64,000 bases of DNA. It comes from Orobanche coerulescens (lineage: Eukaryota; Streptophyta; Magnoliopsida; Lamiales; Orobanchaceae). Each line of letters begins with the position of its first letter. The stretch's first letter is position 1. Of the stretch, positions 37,042-48,242 are shown piece by piece. The stretch is from NCBI GenBank assembly GCA_033398695.1, contig CM065804.1, positions 120,151,501 to 120,215,500 of the forward strand, given 5' to 3'. A model generated the notes under the pieces. It was given only the letters and a program-made list of their open reading frames with translations, was not told where the DNA came from and ran no database searches. A program made the position numbers and the translations under genes.

Positions 37042-37541
37042 AACACAAACGCACTACGAAAATAAATAAAATGTGGTAGTGTGTAACAAAAGTGAAAATA
37101 TGATGAGAATGTAAAAGAGCAATTTATAAGCAGGAAAACCACAGAGGAATTACAGTAAATAATAGATATATGGCTGACAAAGAAGAAATTTAACCGAAAA
37201 GTACAATGATACCAGCCTTCGAGACGACTTGGAGGCCGGCAGACAGCTCACGCTCATGCCCCGACGGTCTCCGGTCACACCTCCGGTGCCACGAGCGGGC
37301 TCTTGAGAAGGAGAAAGGCGGCCTATGGACAGATGCCGCTTGGATGCAGCTCGAGCGAAAATGCGCGGGATCCGAGCAGCTAGAGAATCCGGCAGGAGAA
37401 CCTAAAAAACATACTATTCTATGCTAGACTACTGTTAGATTGCAGGGGAGGGAATGAATATCTAACAACCCGATGGGCGAGGGGAGCGGCGCTAGAGGAG
37501 TTAGGGTTTAGTTAGGGGAGCAGCCCGATCCCTCTTCTACA
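37042..37541 (-). other. Probable 5' leader of LINE F
   Basis: No coding signal. A GC-rich block at 37200-37540 contains TTAGGGTTTAG (37501-37511), which on the LINE sense strand is CTAAACCCTAA, a plant telo-box. LINE 5' ends are not marked by repeats, so the right boundary is inferred from the change to AT-rich sequence near 37541. Confidence 0.5.
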
Positions 37542-38096
37542 ATAAGAAATTTATGACCTTCGCAAATGTACTGAGATAACAATAGAGCAGACAAGCTACT
37601 CGATCGTTAGTCTTTTGAGTGACGCCGATTCTTTTTCCTTCCGGTTTTCTAATGGATTATGAGTGAAGCAAAATTTTGGGATCTACTGATAAAGAAAGAT
37701 TGGATTTCTAAAGACAAGGAGAACAATAAAAGAAAAATCAATTAAATCACACAGGCCACAACAGTCCGATTTTCACTTTCGTGAAAGGGATGGATTTTCA
37801 GATTGGGTTTAAGTTGTATATGAGAATCAAGTAAAGTCCTACAAATGATACAAGCACTCATACTGAATACACATATACTCAACCCAAAAATATTCTCATA
37901 CAATATACCTGATATCCAAATCAGTTCAACCTGATACAACAAATCCTCAATATAACTGTCAATCAAACACGTCAATTACACAAGTATAACTGTCTCGGTC
38001 CTCAATTTATTTTATCCATATTGTATATACACCAAGCTACATAATATATCTCAGATAAAATAACGCGAAAAATTTATACTGAAAATCCGGGTATTA
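37542..38096. other. Unassigned AT-rich sequence ending in an LTR-like terminus
   Basis: No gene seen. The right end, CCGGGTATTACA (38085-38096), equals the 5' terminus of a minus-strand gypsy LTR (TGTAATACCCGG), but no matching 3' terminus TGTAACACCC lies to the left, so any LTR is truncated, possibly by the LINE. Confidence 0.4.
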
Positions 38097-38271
38097 CAAC
38101 AAGATTAGCATACGTAACATGCTTTACGTACGTAACATACAAAATGTTACATACGTAATGCTCTACTCAGAGCGCACTGCCCCAAACTACATATATGCTA
38201 ACGTATGTAATGGAATGAGAATAACGTACATAAGGCGCACTTAGCTAACGTACATTATCTACTGAAGCTAG
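38097..38271 (-). repeat. Left fragment of gypsy-like LTR J with ACGTACGT-type palindromes
   Basis: Contains TTTACGTACGTAAC (38121-38134) and degraded versions (CATACGTAAC, TACATACGTAAT, TAACGTACAT). The last five bases, GCTAG at 38267-38271, are the left target copy of copia element K. The sequence continues at 45495. Confidence 0.6.
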
Positions 38272-39313
38272 TGTTGGGTACGGGTTCGGAAATTTGCACC
38301 GTGTTGCAGAAGCGTAAATTAAAATGCGGAAAATAAAGGACACGAGGATTTATAGAGGTTCGGCTATAAACGAGCCTACGTCCTCTCTTTATCTTTTTCA
38401 ATAGGTTAAAGATAGCAACCTCTACGCCTCTCTTCTATCGGTCGAGGTATAGCCGTTTACAATCACGTCTTCTATCGGTCCGTGATAAACCACTCGTACT
38501 TGTCTTTGCGTCGGTCCAAGTTAAACCGTTTTCCTTTTCATAGGACAAGGAATCAACCTCTCTAGCTTTCTATTGGCACTAGATAAGCCTCACTAAGATA
38601 GCGATTACGATTCTAACAATGCCGGATCCTTGATCCTAAGAACACCGAATCCAATCGTATCTTTTCTTTTACCACTCGTGTATATGTTGAATGTATAAAC
38701 ACTCAAACTAACAATTAAGCTCAATATTACAACAACAAGTATATCAATATGAATCTCTGATCAATGAGTTGTTTGCTTTGTGTTGTTGTGCTTGATCAAT
38801 ACCATAGACATGGTATTTATAGGCTCCATCATCCAACTAGCCGTTAGCTGCCAGACTGCTCATTACGTACGCTATCATCCCCTTATTACGTACACAAGCC
38901 TCGTTACGTACGTTAACCACCACGGGTTACGTACGTAAGCCTCTTCCAGTTTCAGTCCAGGGAGTTTCGTCATATTGGTTACGTACGTTAGCATATACTC
39001 CATTACGTACGTTAAGCCATACGTCAGTGCTGACGTCATGTGTCCGTTGCATGCTTTTCTGACTTTGACTCCTCCAACGTTCACTTGTTTGAACTAAGTT
39101 ACGTACGTTAATTATCCTTCATTACGTACGTAAGCCTTATAATATTACGTACGTTAATCGTTCCATGTTACGTACGTTAGCTTTGTTTTTCTCCAGTATT
39201 TTGCACTTCGTTTTCCTTCGATGCTTGCTTCGTCTCTTCGTTGTTTTGTTTTGCTTATCAACATTAATCATCAAAACACTTTTAATTTATGTATGGAACT
39301 AAATGTTCCAACA
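38272..39313 (-). repeat. Copia K LTR 1 (3'-most)
   Basis: Plus-strand ends TGTTGGGTAC and TTCCAACA. On the sense strand TATA (CCTATAAATACC, 38813-38824) lies downstream of a TTACGTACGT array at 38862-39180. Confidence 0.92.
38813..39180 (-). promoter_or_regulatory. TATA box and TTACGTACGTTA array in copia K LTR
   Basis: About ten copies of TTACGTACGTWA or TTACGTACGCTA, spaced 10-60 bases, begin some 45 bases upstream of the TATA box on the minus strand. The core ACGTACGT is the same as in gypsy LTR A although the two elements belong to different orders of gene arrangement. The array is repeated in LTR 2 (41950-42267) and LTR 3 (45038-45355). Confidence 0.65.
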
Positions 39314-39760
39314 ATCTCCCCTTTTTTGATGATTACAAAACAAAACTTCGTCGATGGGATTTACCTGCAAAAATACAAATATATGTATATGTGTACAGAA
39401 CAAAGTTTTCGACTTTGTCCGTTTCGTGAGTTCTTCTCCCATTTCTTTTTCGACTCCTTCTTTTCTTCTCTCCTTTTCTTTTCTCATTTTTAATTTTTCA
39501 TCGTCTTTTCGACGTCTCCTCATTTTTCGATTTTCTCCCCCTTTCAAGGTTAATCACATTTTCGACTTCTTTTTCTCCTTCTCCATTCTCTCCCCCTTTT
39601 TTATTTTCATCAAAAAGTGGATAAAATATCAATTGAAAATACTACCAAAATATAAAATATGCATGATACAATTTATGAATAATTGCATAAAGGGTAAAAA
39701 CTCCCCCTGAGAATAATATCTCCCCTAAAAAAAATACTCCCCCTGAGTAAAATACAAAAA
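39314..39760 (-). other. 3' untranslated region and polypurine tracts of copia K, unit 1
   Basis: Next to the LTR the minus strand reads ATCAAAAAAGGGGAGAT, the tract for plus-strand priming. Further upstream two CTCAGGGGGAGT copies and one TAGGGGAGAT are spaced within 50 bases (39699-39745). Unit 2 has the same arrangement at 42402-42847. Confidence 0.7.
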
Positions 39761-41302
39761 TCAATTTTTGGGGATCCAACCTATAGTTGGTTTTTGTTTA
39801 GAAACGTAGACGATATTTGAAACGATTGTTCCTCTAGGAACCCAAATTTTCTTAATTTTTATCGTCCGCCTCGGGCTTTTGCAACTTGAAATATGATGCC
39901 CGATTTTTAAACACTTTTCGCAATGGGGTATTTTAAAATTAACGGATTCGTTTTTCGAACGTGGTTTGAATCCTAACCCCTCTTTATTTAAAGTATATTT
40001 TTGAACACATAAGATTTGTTCAAATTTATCGTTGCCGCACGAGAATTTTCTTGCCAAAGATTTTAGTTCATCTTGAACTTTTAAAAGATCATTCTTCAAA
40101 ATATTTTCATTTTCAATACACTTTGAATGATCGATTTCAACAACTTTTCCATTCTCGATAATTTTGGAATTTTCACTTTCCAAAAATTTAATTTTAGACT
40201 TAAGGGATTTTATTTCCGATAAAGCATTTTGGAAATCCGTATGTAATAACTCAAATGCATCAAAAATTTCGTCACGGGAGGATGTACTTACTTGGCTTTC
40301 GACGTCGCTGTCGTCGAACGAACTCCGGGGCATGAGAGCGAGATTATTTTGATTGATGAAATCATCGTCTTCGTCTTCATCGCTCCATGTTGCCACGAGA
40401 ACCTCCTTTTTCGGTTTGGCTCGGCAATGCTTAGCGAAGTGGCCTGGTTTTCCACATAGTCGAAAAGAATTGTCGAACTTCTTAGATTCGCTCGAGATAT
40501 CCTTCTTCCTCTGGTTTAATAAGGTTTGGAATTTATTAATATTTTTGGCATAATATGCCATTTCTTCATCGCTTTCTTCCACCGGGATTTCTTCCTTCTT
40601 TCTCGATATCTTAGCCTTCATGGCTAGCGATTTTTCTTTTGGTTTCGGCTTGACACTTCGTGATTTTAACACGATCTCATAATTAATTAGCGAACCAACG
40701 AGGGCGCTAAAATCGAGCGTGTTGAGATATTTGGATACCATAATTGCGGTGACGGTACCGTCCCATTCGCTAGGTAGTGATCGTAAAATTTTCTTAACTT
40801 TTTCACTACTAGATTATGGTTTTCCGAATGACGCAAGTCCATTTGTGATGATCGAGAATCGGTCGAGCATATTGGTGATGGACTAGTCACCTTTCATCAT
40901 GAATAACTCGTAGTCATGGAGAAGCATATTGATTTTCGTCTCCTTGACTTGAGTCGTCCCTTCGTGTGTGATTTCTAAAATTTTCCATATTTCTTTCGCA
41001 CTCTCACACGATGAGATTCGATTGACTTCTTCCGGATTTAAGGCACAAAATAAGAGTTGAGTAGCCTTAAAATTTAGATGGTCATTTTTCCAATCGGCAT
41101 CGTCGTATTCTTCGAAATATTTGAGCGTACCGTCGGATTTGAGAGGAACTTTTGGGCCAAGGCAAATGATCTTCCAAATCTCTATATCATAGGCACGAAT
41201 AAAGATCGACATCTTTTTCTTCCATGTCAAATAATTTGAGCCATCAAAGAAAGGTGGTCGGTTGAGAGCAAGACCTTCGACAGGAGCAAATTGAAACGCC
41301 AT
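39761..41302 (-). pseudogene. Copia K gag, unit 1
   Basis: Gag frame of 514 codons from ATG at 41302. The N-terminal part resembles the UBN2-type gag of plant copia elements (FDGSNYLTWKKKM, IWKILEITHEGT, ITNMLDRFSII). The first zinc knuckle is incomplete (FRLCGKPGHFAKHC, first Cys missing); a second, CEKCLKIGHHISSC, is intact near the C-terminus. The frame ends IGWIPKN, where protease and integrase would normally follow. Two in-frame stops: TAG at 40883-40885 (Glu in unit 2) and TAA near 40815, the latter shared with unit 2. Confidence 0.88.
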
Positions 41303-41346
41303 TGGATCTTTTTCTCCTCGGATGTTAAGCCGTGTATTGGAGTACC

Positions 41347-41358
41347 GCTCCGATACCA
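41347..41358 (-). promoter_or_regulatory. Primer-binding site, copia K unit 1
   Basis: Minus strand TGGTATCGGAGC two bases after the LTR end (AACA-AT-TGGTATC). Confidence 0.88.
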
Positions 41359-41360
41359 AT

Positions 41361-42401
41361 TGTTGGGTACGGGTTCGGATATTTGCACCGTGTTGCAGAA
41401 GCGTAAATTAAAATGCGGAAAATAAAGGACACGAGGATTTATAGAGGTTCGGCTATAAACGAGCCTACGTCCTCTCTTTATCTTTTTCAATAGGTTAAAG
41501 ATAGCAACCTCTACGCCTCTCTTCTATCGGTCGAGGTATAACCGTTTACAATCACGTCTTCTATCGGTCCGTGATAAACCACTCGTACTTGTCTTTGCGT
41601 CGGTCCAAGTTAAACTGTTTTCCTTTTCATAGGACAAGGAATCAACCTCTCTAGCTTTCTATTGGCACTAGATAAGCCTCACTAAGATAGCGATTACGAT
41701 TCTAACAATGCCGGATCCTTGATCCTAAGAACACCGAATCCAATCGTATCTTTTCTTTTACCACTCGTGTATATGTTGAATGTATAAACACTCAAACTAA
41801 CAATTAAGCTCAATATTACAACAACAAGTATATCAATATGAATCTCTGATCAATGAGTTGTTTGCTTTGTGTTGTTGTGCTTGATCAATACCATAGACAT
41901 GGTATTTATAGGCTCCATCATCCAACTAGCCGTTAGCTGCCAGACTGCTCATTACGTACGCTATCATCCCCTTATTACGTACACAAGCCTCGTTACGTAC
42001 GTTAACCACCACGGGTTACGTACGTAAGCCTCTTCCAGTTTCAGTCCAGGGAGTTCGTCATATTGGTTACGTACGTTAGCATATACTCCATTACGTACGT
42101 TAAGCCATACGTCAGTGCTGACGTCATGTGTCCGTTGCATGCTTTTCTGACTTTGACTCCTCCAACGTTCACTTGTTTGAACTGAGTTACGTACGTTAAT
42201 TATCCTTCATTACGTACGTAAGCCTTATAATATTACGTACGTTAATCGTTCCATGTTACGTACGTTAGCTTTGTTTTTCTCCAGTATTTTGCACTTCGTT
42301 TTCCTTCGATGCTTGCTTCGTCTCTTCGTTGTTTTGTTTTACTTATCAACATTAATCATCAAAACACTTTTAATTTATGTATGGAACTAAATGTTCCAAC
42401 A
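41361..42401 (-). repeat. Copia K LTR 2 (shared middle LTR)
   Basis: Serves as 5' LTR of unit 1 and 3' LTR of unit 2. Near-identical to LTR 1 and LTR 3; TATA at 41901-41912. Confidence 0.92.
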
Positions 42402-42847
42402 ATCTCCCCTTTTTTGATGATTACAAAACAAAACTTCGTCGATGGGATTTACCTGCAAAAATACAAATATATGTATATGTGTACAGAACAAAGTTTTCGA
42501 CTTTGTCTGTTTCGTGAGTTCTTCTCCCATTTCTTTTTCGACTCCTTCTTTTCTTCTCTCCTTTTCTTTTCTCATTTTTAATTTTTCATCGTCTTTTCGA
42601 CGTCTCCTCATTTTTCGATTTTCTCCCCCTTTCAAGGTTAATCACATTTTCGACTTCTTTTTCTCCTTCTCCATTCTCTCCCCCTTTTTGTTTTCATCAA
42701 AAAGTGGATAAAATATCAATTGAAAATACTACCAAAATATAAAATATGCATGATACAATTTATGAATAATTGCATAAAGGGTAAAAACTCCCCCTGAGAA
42801 TAATATCTCCCCTAAATAAAATACTCCCCCTGAGTAAAATACAAAAA

Positions 42848-44389
42848 TCAATTTTTGGGGATCCAACCTATAGTTGGTTTTTGTTTAGAAACGTAGACGA
42901 TATTTGAAACGATTGTTCCTTTAGGAACGCAAATTTTCTTAATTTTTATCGTCCGCCTCGGGCTTTTGCAACTTGAAATATGATGCCCGATTTTTAAACA
43001 CTTTTCGCAATGGGGTATTTTAAAATTAACGGATTCGTTTTTCGAACGTGGTTTGAATCCTAACCTCTCTTTATTTAAAGTATATTTTTGAACACATAAG
43101 ATTTGTTCAAATTTATCGTTGCCGCACGAGAATTTTCTTGCCAAAGATTTTAGTTCATCTTGAACTTTTAAAAGATCATTCTTCAAAATATTTTCATTTT
43201 CAATACACTTTGAATGATCGATTTCAACAACTTTTCCCTTCTCGATAATTTTGGAATTTTCACTTTCCAAAAATTTAATTTTAGACTTAAGGGATTTTGT
43301 TTCCGATAAAGCATTTTGGAAATCCGTATGTAATAACTCAAATGCATCAAAAATTTCGTCACGGGAGGATGTACTTACTTGGCTTTCGACGTCGCTGTCG
43401 TCGAACGAACTCCGGGGCATGAGAGCGAGATTATTTTGATTGATGAAATCATCGTCTTCGTCTTCATCGCTCCATGTTGCCACGAGAACCGCCTTTTTCG
43501 GTTTGGCTCGGCAATGCTTAGCGAAGTGGCCTGGTTTTCCACATAGTCGAAAAGAATTGTCGAACTTCTTAGATTCGCTCGAGATATCCTTCTTCCTCTG
43601 GTTTAATAAGGTTTGGAATTTATTAATATTTTTGGCATAATATGCCATTTCTTCATCGCTTTCTTCCACCGGGATTTCTTCCTTCTTTCTCGATATCTTA
43701 GCCTTCATGGCTAGCGATTTTTCTTTCGGTTTCGGCTTGACACTTCGTGATTTTAACACGATCTCATAATTAATTAGCGAACCAACGAGGGCGCTAAAAT
43801 CGAGCGTGTTGAGATCTTTGGATTCCATAATTGCGGTCACGGTACCGTCCCATTCGCTAGGTAGTGATCGTAAAATTTTCTTAACTTTTTCACTACTAGA
43901 TTATGGTTTTCCGAATGACGCAAGTCCATTTGTGATGATCGAGAATCGGTCGAGCATATTGGTGATGGACTCGTCACCTTTCATCATGAATAACTCGTAG
44001 TCATGGAGAAGCATATTGATTTTCGTCTCCTTGACTTGAGTCGTCCCTTCGTGTGTGATTTCTAAAATTTTCCATATTTCTTTCGCACTCTCACACGATG
44101 AGATTCGATTGACTTCTTCCGGATTTAAGGCACCAAATAAGAGTTGAGTAGCCTTAAAATTTAGATGGTCATTTTTCCAATCGGCATCGTCGTATTCTTC
44201 GAAAGATTTGAGCGTACCGTCGGATTTGAGAGGAACTTTTGGGCCAAGGCAAATGATCTTCCAAATCTCTATATCATAGGCACGAATAAAGATCGACATC
44301 TTTTTCTTCCATGTCAAATAATTTGAGCCATCAAAGAAAGGTGGTCGGTTGAGAGCAAGACCTTCGACAGGAGCAAATTGAAACGCCAT
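42848..44389 (-). pseudogene. Copia K gag, unit 2
   Basis: Same 514-codon frame as unit 1 with only a handful of amino-acid changes (for example IRF codons near 42925 and Glu at the position of the unit 1 TAG). A single in-frame TAA remains at 43901-43903, just after the ITNGLASFGKP segment. That stop is present in both units, so it predates their duplication; a read-through or split gag cannot be excluded, but no pseudoknot or slippery site is evident. Confidence 0.88.
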
Positions 44390-44433
44390 TGGATCTTTTT
44401 CTCCTCGGATGTTAAGCCGTGTATTGGAGTACC

Positions 44434-44445
44434 GCTCCGATACCA
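44434..44445 (-). promoter_or_regulatory. Primer-binding site, copia K unit 2
   Basis: Minus strand TGGTATCGGAGC, same placement as in unit 1. Confidence 0.88.
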
Positions 44446-44447
44446 AT

Positions 44448-45489
44448 TGTTGGGTACGGGTTCGGATATTTGCACCGTGTTGCAGAAGCATAAATTAAAA
44501 TGCGGAAAATAAAGGACACGAGGATTTATAGAGGTTCGGCTATAAACGAGCCTACGTCCTCTCTTTATCTTTTTCAATAGGTTAAAGATAGCAACCTCTA
44601 CGCCTCTCTTCTATCGGTCGAGGTGTAACCGTTTACAGTCACGTCTTCTATCGGTCCGTGATAAACCACTCGTACTTGTCTTTGCGTCGGTCCAAGTTAA
44701 ACCGTTTTCCTTTTCATAGGACAAGGAATCAACCTCTCTAGCTTTCTATTGGCACTAGATAAGCCTCACTAAGATAGCGATTACGATTGTAACAATGCCG
44801 GATCCTTGATCCTAATAACACCGAATCCAATCGTATCTTTTCTTTTACCACTCGTGTATATGTTGAATGTATAAACACTCAAACTAACAATTAAGCTCAA
44901 TATTACAACAACAAGTATATCAATATGAATCTCTGATCAATGAGTTGTTTGCTTTGTGTTGTTGTGCTTGATCAATACCATAGACATGGTATTTATAGGC
45001 TTCATCATCCAACTAGCCGTTAGCTGCCAGACTGCTCATTACGTACGCTATCATCCCCTTATTACGTACGCAAGCCTCGTTACGTACGTTAACCACCACG
45101 GGTTACGTATGTAAGCCTCTTCCAGTTTCAGTCCAGGGAGTTTCATCATATTGGTTACGTACGTTAGCATATACTCCATTACGTACGTTAAGCCATACGT
45201 TAGTGCTGACGTCATGTGTCCGTTGCATGCTTTTCTGACTTTGACTCCTACAATGTTCACTTGTTTGAACTGAGTTATGTACGTTAATTATCCTTCATTA
45301 CGTACGTAAGACATATAATATTATGTACGTTAATCGTTCCATGTTACGTACGTTAGCTTTGTTTTTCTCCAGCATTTTGCACTTCGTTTTCCTTCGATGC
45401 TTGCTTCGTCTCTTCGTTGTTTTGTTTTGCTTATCAACATTAATCATCAAAACACTTTTAATTTATGTATGGAACTAAATGTTCCAACA
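44448..45489 (-). repeat. Copia K LTR 3 (5'-most)
   Basis: Ends TTCCAACA directly before target copy GCTAG. It has more CpG-to-TpG type changes in its palindrome array than LTR 1 and 2 (for example TTACGTATGTAAG, TTATGTACGTTAA). Confidence 0.92.
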
Positions 45490-45994
45490 GCTAGTGTACG
45501 TAAGCTTCATGTAGTACATAGCTGTTGCAGTTCGATTCATTATGTAAGGGTATTTACAGATGCAACGAACACGAGCCACCATGGTTAATTAAACCGAGCA
45601 GCACAACAGCCAAAACATGAGTCTAAACACCGAACAAGCATGTGACTCTAGTAGCCCGAATGTTGGAAAGACGAATACAAAGAGAAACACCCAAGACTTT
45701 GGAAAATTATGAAATGGCCCAAACGCCCGAAATCACGATATGAGGTTGAACAACAACTCTGGAGTTTGCAACATGACTAAAAATGTTAGGTGAACTTGTG
45801 AGAACAATAAAATATTAGTTTCGAACAAGATTCACAGGAATCGAATCCAAATGCGAAAAAGTCGAAATAATATACCGATTAATCTGAAACAATATAAAAC
45901 TCACCCGAATGACAAAAAGGCAGAAAAAAACATGTCCAAAATGTGTCATTGAGCACAAACGAGTTGCTAGAATCGAATACAATCTTGAACTAGT
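45490..45994 (-). repeat. Right fragment of gypsy-like LTR J (U3)
   Basis: Starts with target copy GCTAG then TGTACGTAAGC, continuing the palindrome array of 38097-38271. Then follows sequence typical of gypsy U3 here (GAAAATTATGAAATGGCCCAAACG, split across 45700-45725, and AGGAATCGAATCC). The LTR's 5' terminus is missing: sequence changes at about 45994. Confidence 0.6.
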
Positions 45995-46015
45995 TGTCAT
46001 CTACATCTTTTCAGG

Positions 46016-47640
46016 AAAATAATTCAAAGTGGGTAAGAATAATTTAATAAAATAATATAGTTATATTATATATGATGGTGAAAGCAAATGTGAAAACTTT
46101 GATGGTTCATGTTTGACCTAAAATAGAATATTACCATCATGCATGTGATGATCTTTGATGTTGTTTGGTTTTTCTTCAAAGACATACTTGAAGAGTTGAG
46201 CATATTATCTATTTGATGAAACTTGTGGTTGATCATGATAAATATGACATTTGAGAAATAAATCCCAAAAATATGTGAATATAATATTGGACTAGGAGAG
46301 AGATCAATTAATCACCGAAAATTTTCACTAATCAAACATAAAACTCGAAGAGTTAACAAAATGGCCAAAAAGGATAATTTATGGATAAATTTAATGGAAT
46401 CCTTCATTCTGAACTTTTCAAAATAAAACTAGTATTTATGTATCAAAAATATAGTATTCATAAAATTTAACTTAAATCATAACTCACTAAGATGAAAACT
46501 CGGGGCAAAATATAATTTTTAAGAATTCAGGGCTAAAACTGTAATTTATAAAAATTTACTATTTTAAAAATAAAATTTCAATTAGAGTTGGACTATATGG
46601 ACTCATATGATCATAGAGAATTTACCCCGAAAGCTTGAAGTTAATCCGACAAGAAACAAAAGAGTTATGACCCATTTACTAAAAGTTCAATTAAAACTTA
46701 ATTAAGGGGCAAAAATATAAATTGTGAAAGAATAAAGTTCATGAATGGAAAGAATGTGAAAGTACAAGTCCTAAAGAATATAACGCAACTAGATTTATAA
46801 TTTTTGAAGCAAAAATAAACTCAAAACGAATTATTAAAAGTTATAAGATGAAACTTAATAAAAATTACAATAATAATAGTTAAAATTCGGAAGGGAAGAA
46901 TTATAATTTTCGAAAGATAAAACATTGATTCGACTTCTCATCTTCAGTCCTCACATCAAAATGGACCTTTCGCTATAAAATTTATAATATTTGGACATAT
47001 AATCAATAAGTATCGAATTATTCTAATTCACAAAATTATAATAAAAATAATAATATTTAAATTTAGAACTTTCATATAACATCTGATCTTCAATCCTCGC
47101 ATCATAATAGAATTTTTCCATAAATTTAGTAATTTTCCGATGTGTAGGCAATCCGTACCGATTATTTAAATTGATATAATTATAGTAAAAATAATAATAA
47201 TACTTAAAATTCGGAAGGGAAGAATTCTAATATATAAAAGGTAGAACTTTCATGCAACTTCTGATCATAATAATAATAATACTTAAAACTCGAAGTGGCA
47301 GAATTTTAATTTTCGAAAGGTAAAACTATCACGCAACTTCTGATTTTTAATCCTTATTTCATAATGAACTTTTCACCATAAAGTTCATAATTATCAGACG
47401 TATCATTATTCCGCACCAATTTATTTAAGTTTATAAGTTTATCATAAAATTCTGTTAAACTCTCGCATTTGCTGTCTAATAATGAACCTATTGAATTAAT
47501 TTACCTAAATTAACCAAGTCCATTTATTATCAAATAGATCATGTTGACATCTTATGATATGCATGAACATCGTTGATCACGATAATAATTCTTATTTAAT
47601 TGAAATGAGGAGTAAGTACTGTACGTAACTAAGTAATACA
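46016..47640 (+). repeat. Direct repeat R1 with about four 180 bp tandem monomers
   Basis: Homologous, same orientation, to 60885-62465. Within it, about 46880-47430, units beginning ACTTAAAATTCGGAAGGG and carrying a CGGACTTTTCGCCATAAAG-type segment recur; one unit has lost its middle part. AT-rich, no coding signal. Confidence 0.75.
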
Positions 47641-48242
47641 ATCATTGGGTATGTGAGACCCCATTCTTTCGTAAGTAGAGCAGATTAATAATTCTCAATA
47701 AATAAAATAAAGTTTTACATTATTTCCTTGTCGAATAAATTTAGTTCGTACCATATGTATAGTCTCGTCAATTAAATAATATCCTATAAGTTTAATTAAC
47801 TTAAATTTTTAATAAATTTAAATTTATTAGTTAATGGGCTATTTAATTTAATAGTACAACTTAATTAGTGGGCTTACTATTAAAATTTGAACTTAGAGGC
47901 ATTATGGGCTTATGACCACCTAAATATTAAACTACCTATCACCTAAAATACTACATCTAGCCCAAAACACTCATGACCCAACCCAACTTAAAATTAATAC
48001 CTAATACTTGACAAATACAACCAAAATACACCATACATGTATAAATACCCAAAAATTTTGGCCTACTCTAATAAAAGGTAAGGGAAAATTGAGTTGTCAC
48101 AATTTGAAATTCTTCCCAAGACACTTGTTACCTTTACATACTATGTTGACCACACCTCACCACTCACCTCCACCTATATATACTTCCACCTTGAAAATTC
48201 CTCCCTTATTTCACAATATAAGAAAAGAATCTGCACATCTAG
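47641..48242 (+). other. AT-rich upstream region with TATA-like box
   Basis: No gene. Two TATA-like sequences, TGTATAAATACCC (48039-48051) and CCTATATATAC (48173-48183). The last five bases, TCTAG (48238-48242), are the left target copy of solo LTR M, about 60 bases downstream of the second TATA. Confidence 0.5.

Larger units (their letters stand above)
38272..45489 (-). mobile_element. Gag-only copia element K in tandem: LTR-gag-LTR-gag-LTR
   Basis: Three near-identical LTRs of 1,041-1,042 bp alternate with two internal regions of 2,046-2,047 bp. The whole 7.2 kb block is flanked by GCTAG (38267-38271 and 45490-45494), so it behaves as one insertion. Each internal region has an iMet-type primer site, a gag frame and a purine tract but no protease, integrase, RT or RNase H. 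This fits the class called TR-GAG (terminal-repeat elements with only GAG). The tandem state most likely arose by unequal recombination between LTRs of two copies at one site, since internal stop patterns are largely shared. Confidence 0.92.

Noticed and set aside
39221..39710. Overlapping plus- and minus-strand frames repeated at 42309-42711
   Set aside because: They span the LTR end and polypurine region of copia K, antisense or out of frame with gag. Low complexity (Phe/Ser or Lys/Glu-rich) from a T/C-rich tract.
48173..48242. TATA box plus GA-rich leader (60631-60725) as a host gene promoter
   Set aside because: No coding exon follows, and the same flanking sequence is duplicated as R1 and R2, which fits a repeat better. 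Not excluded without transcript data.
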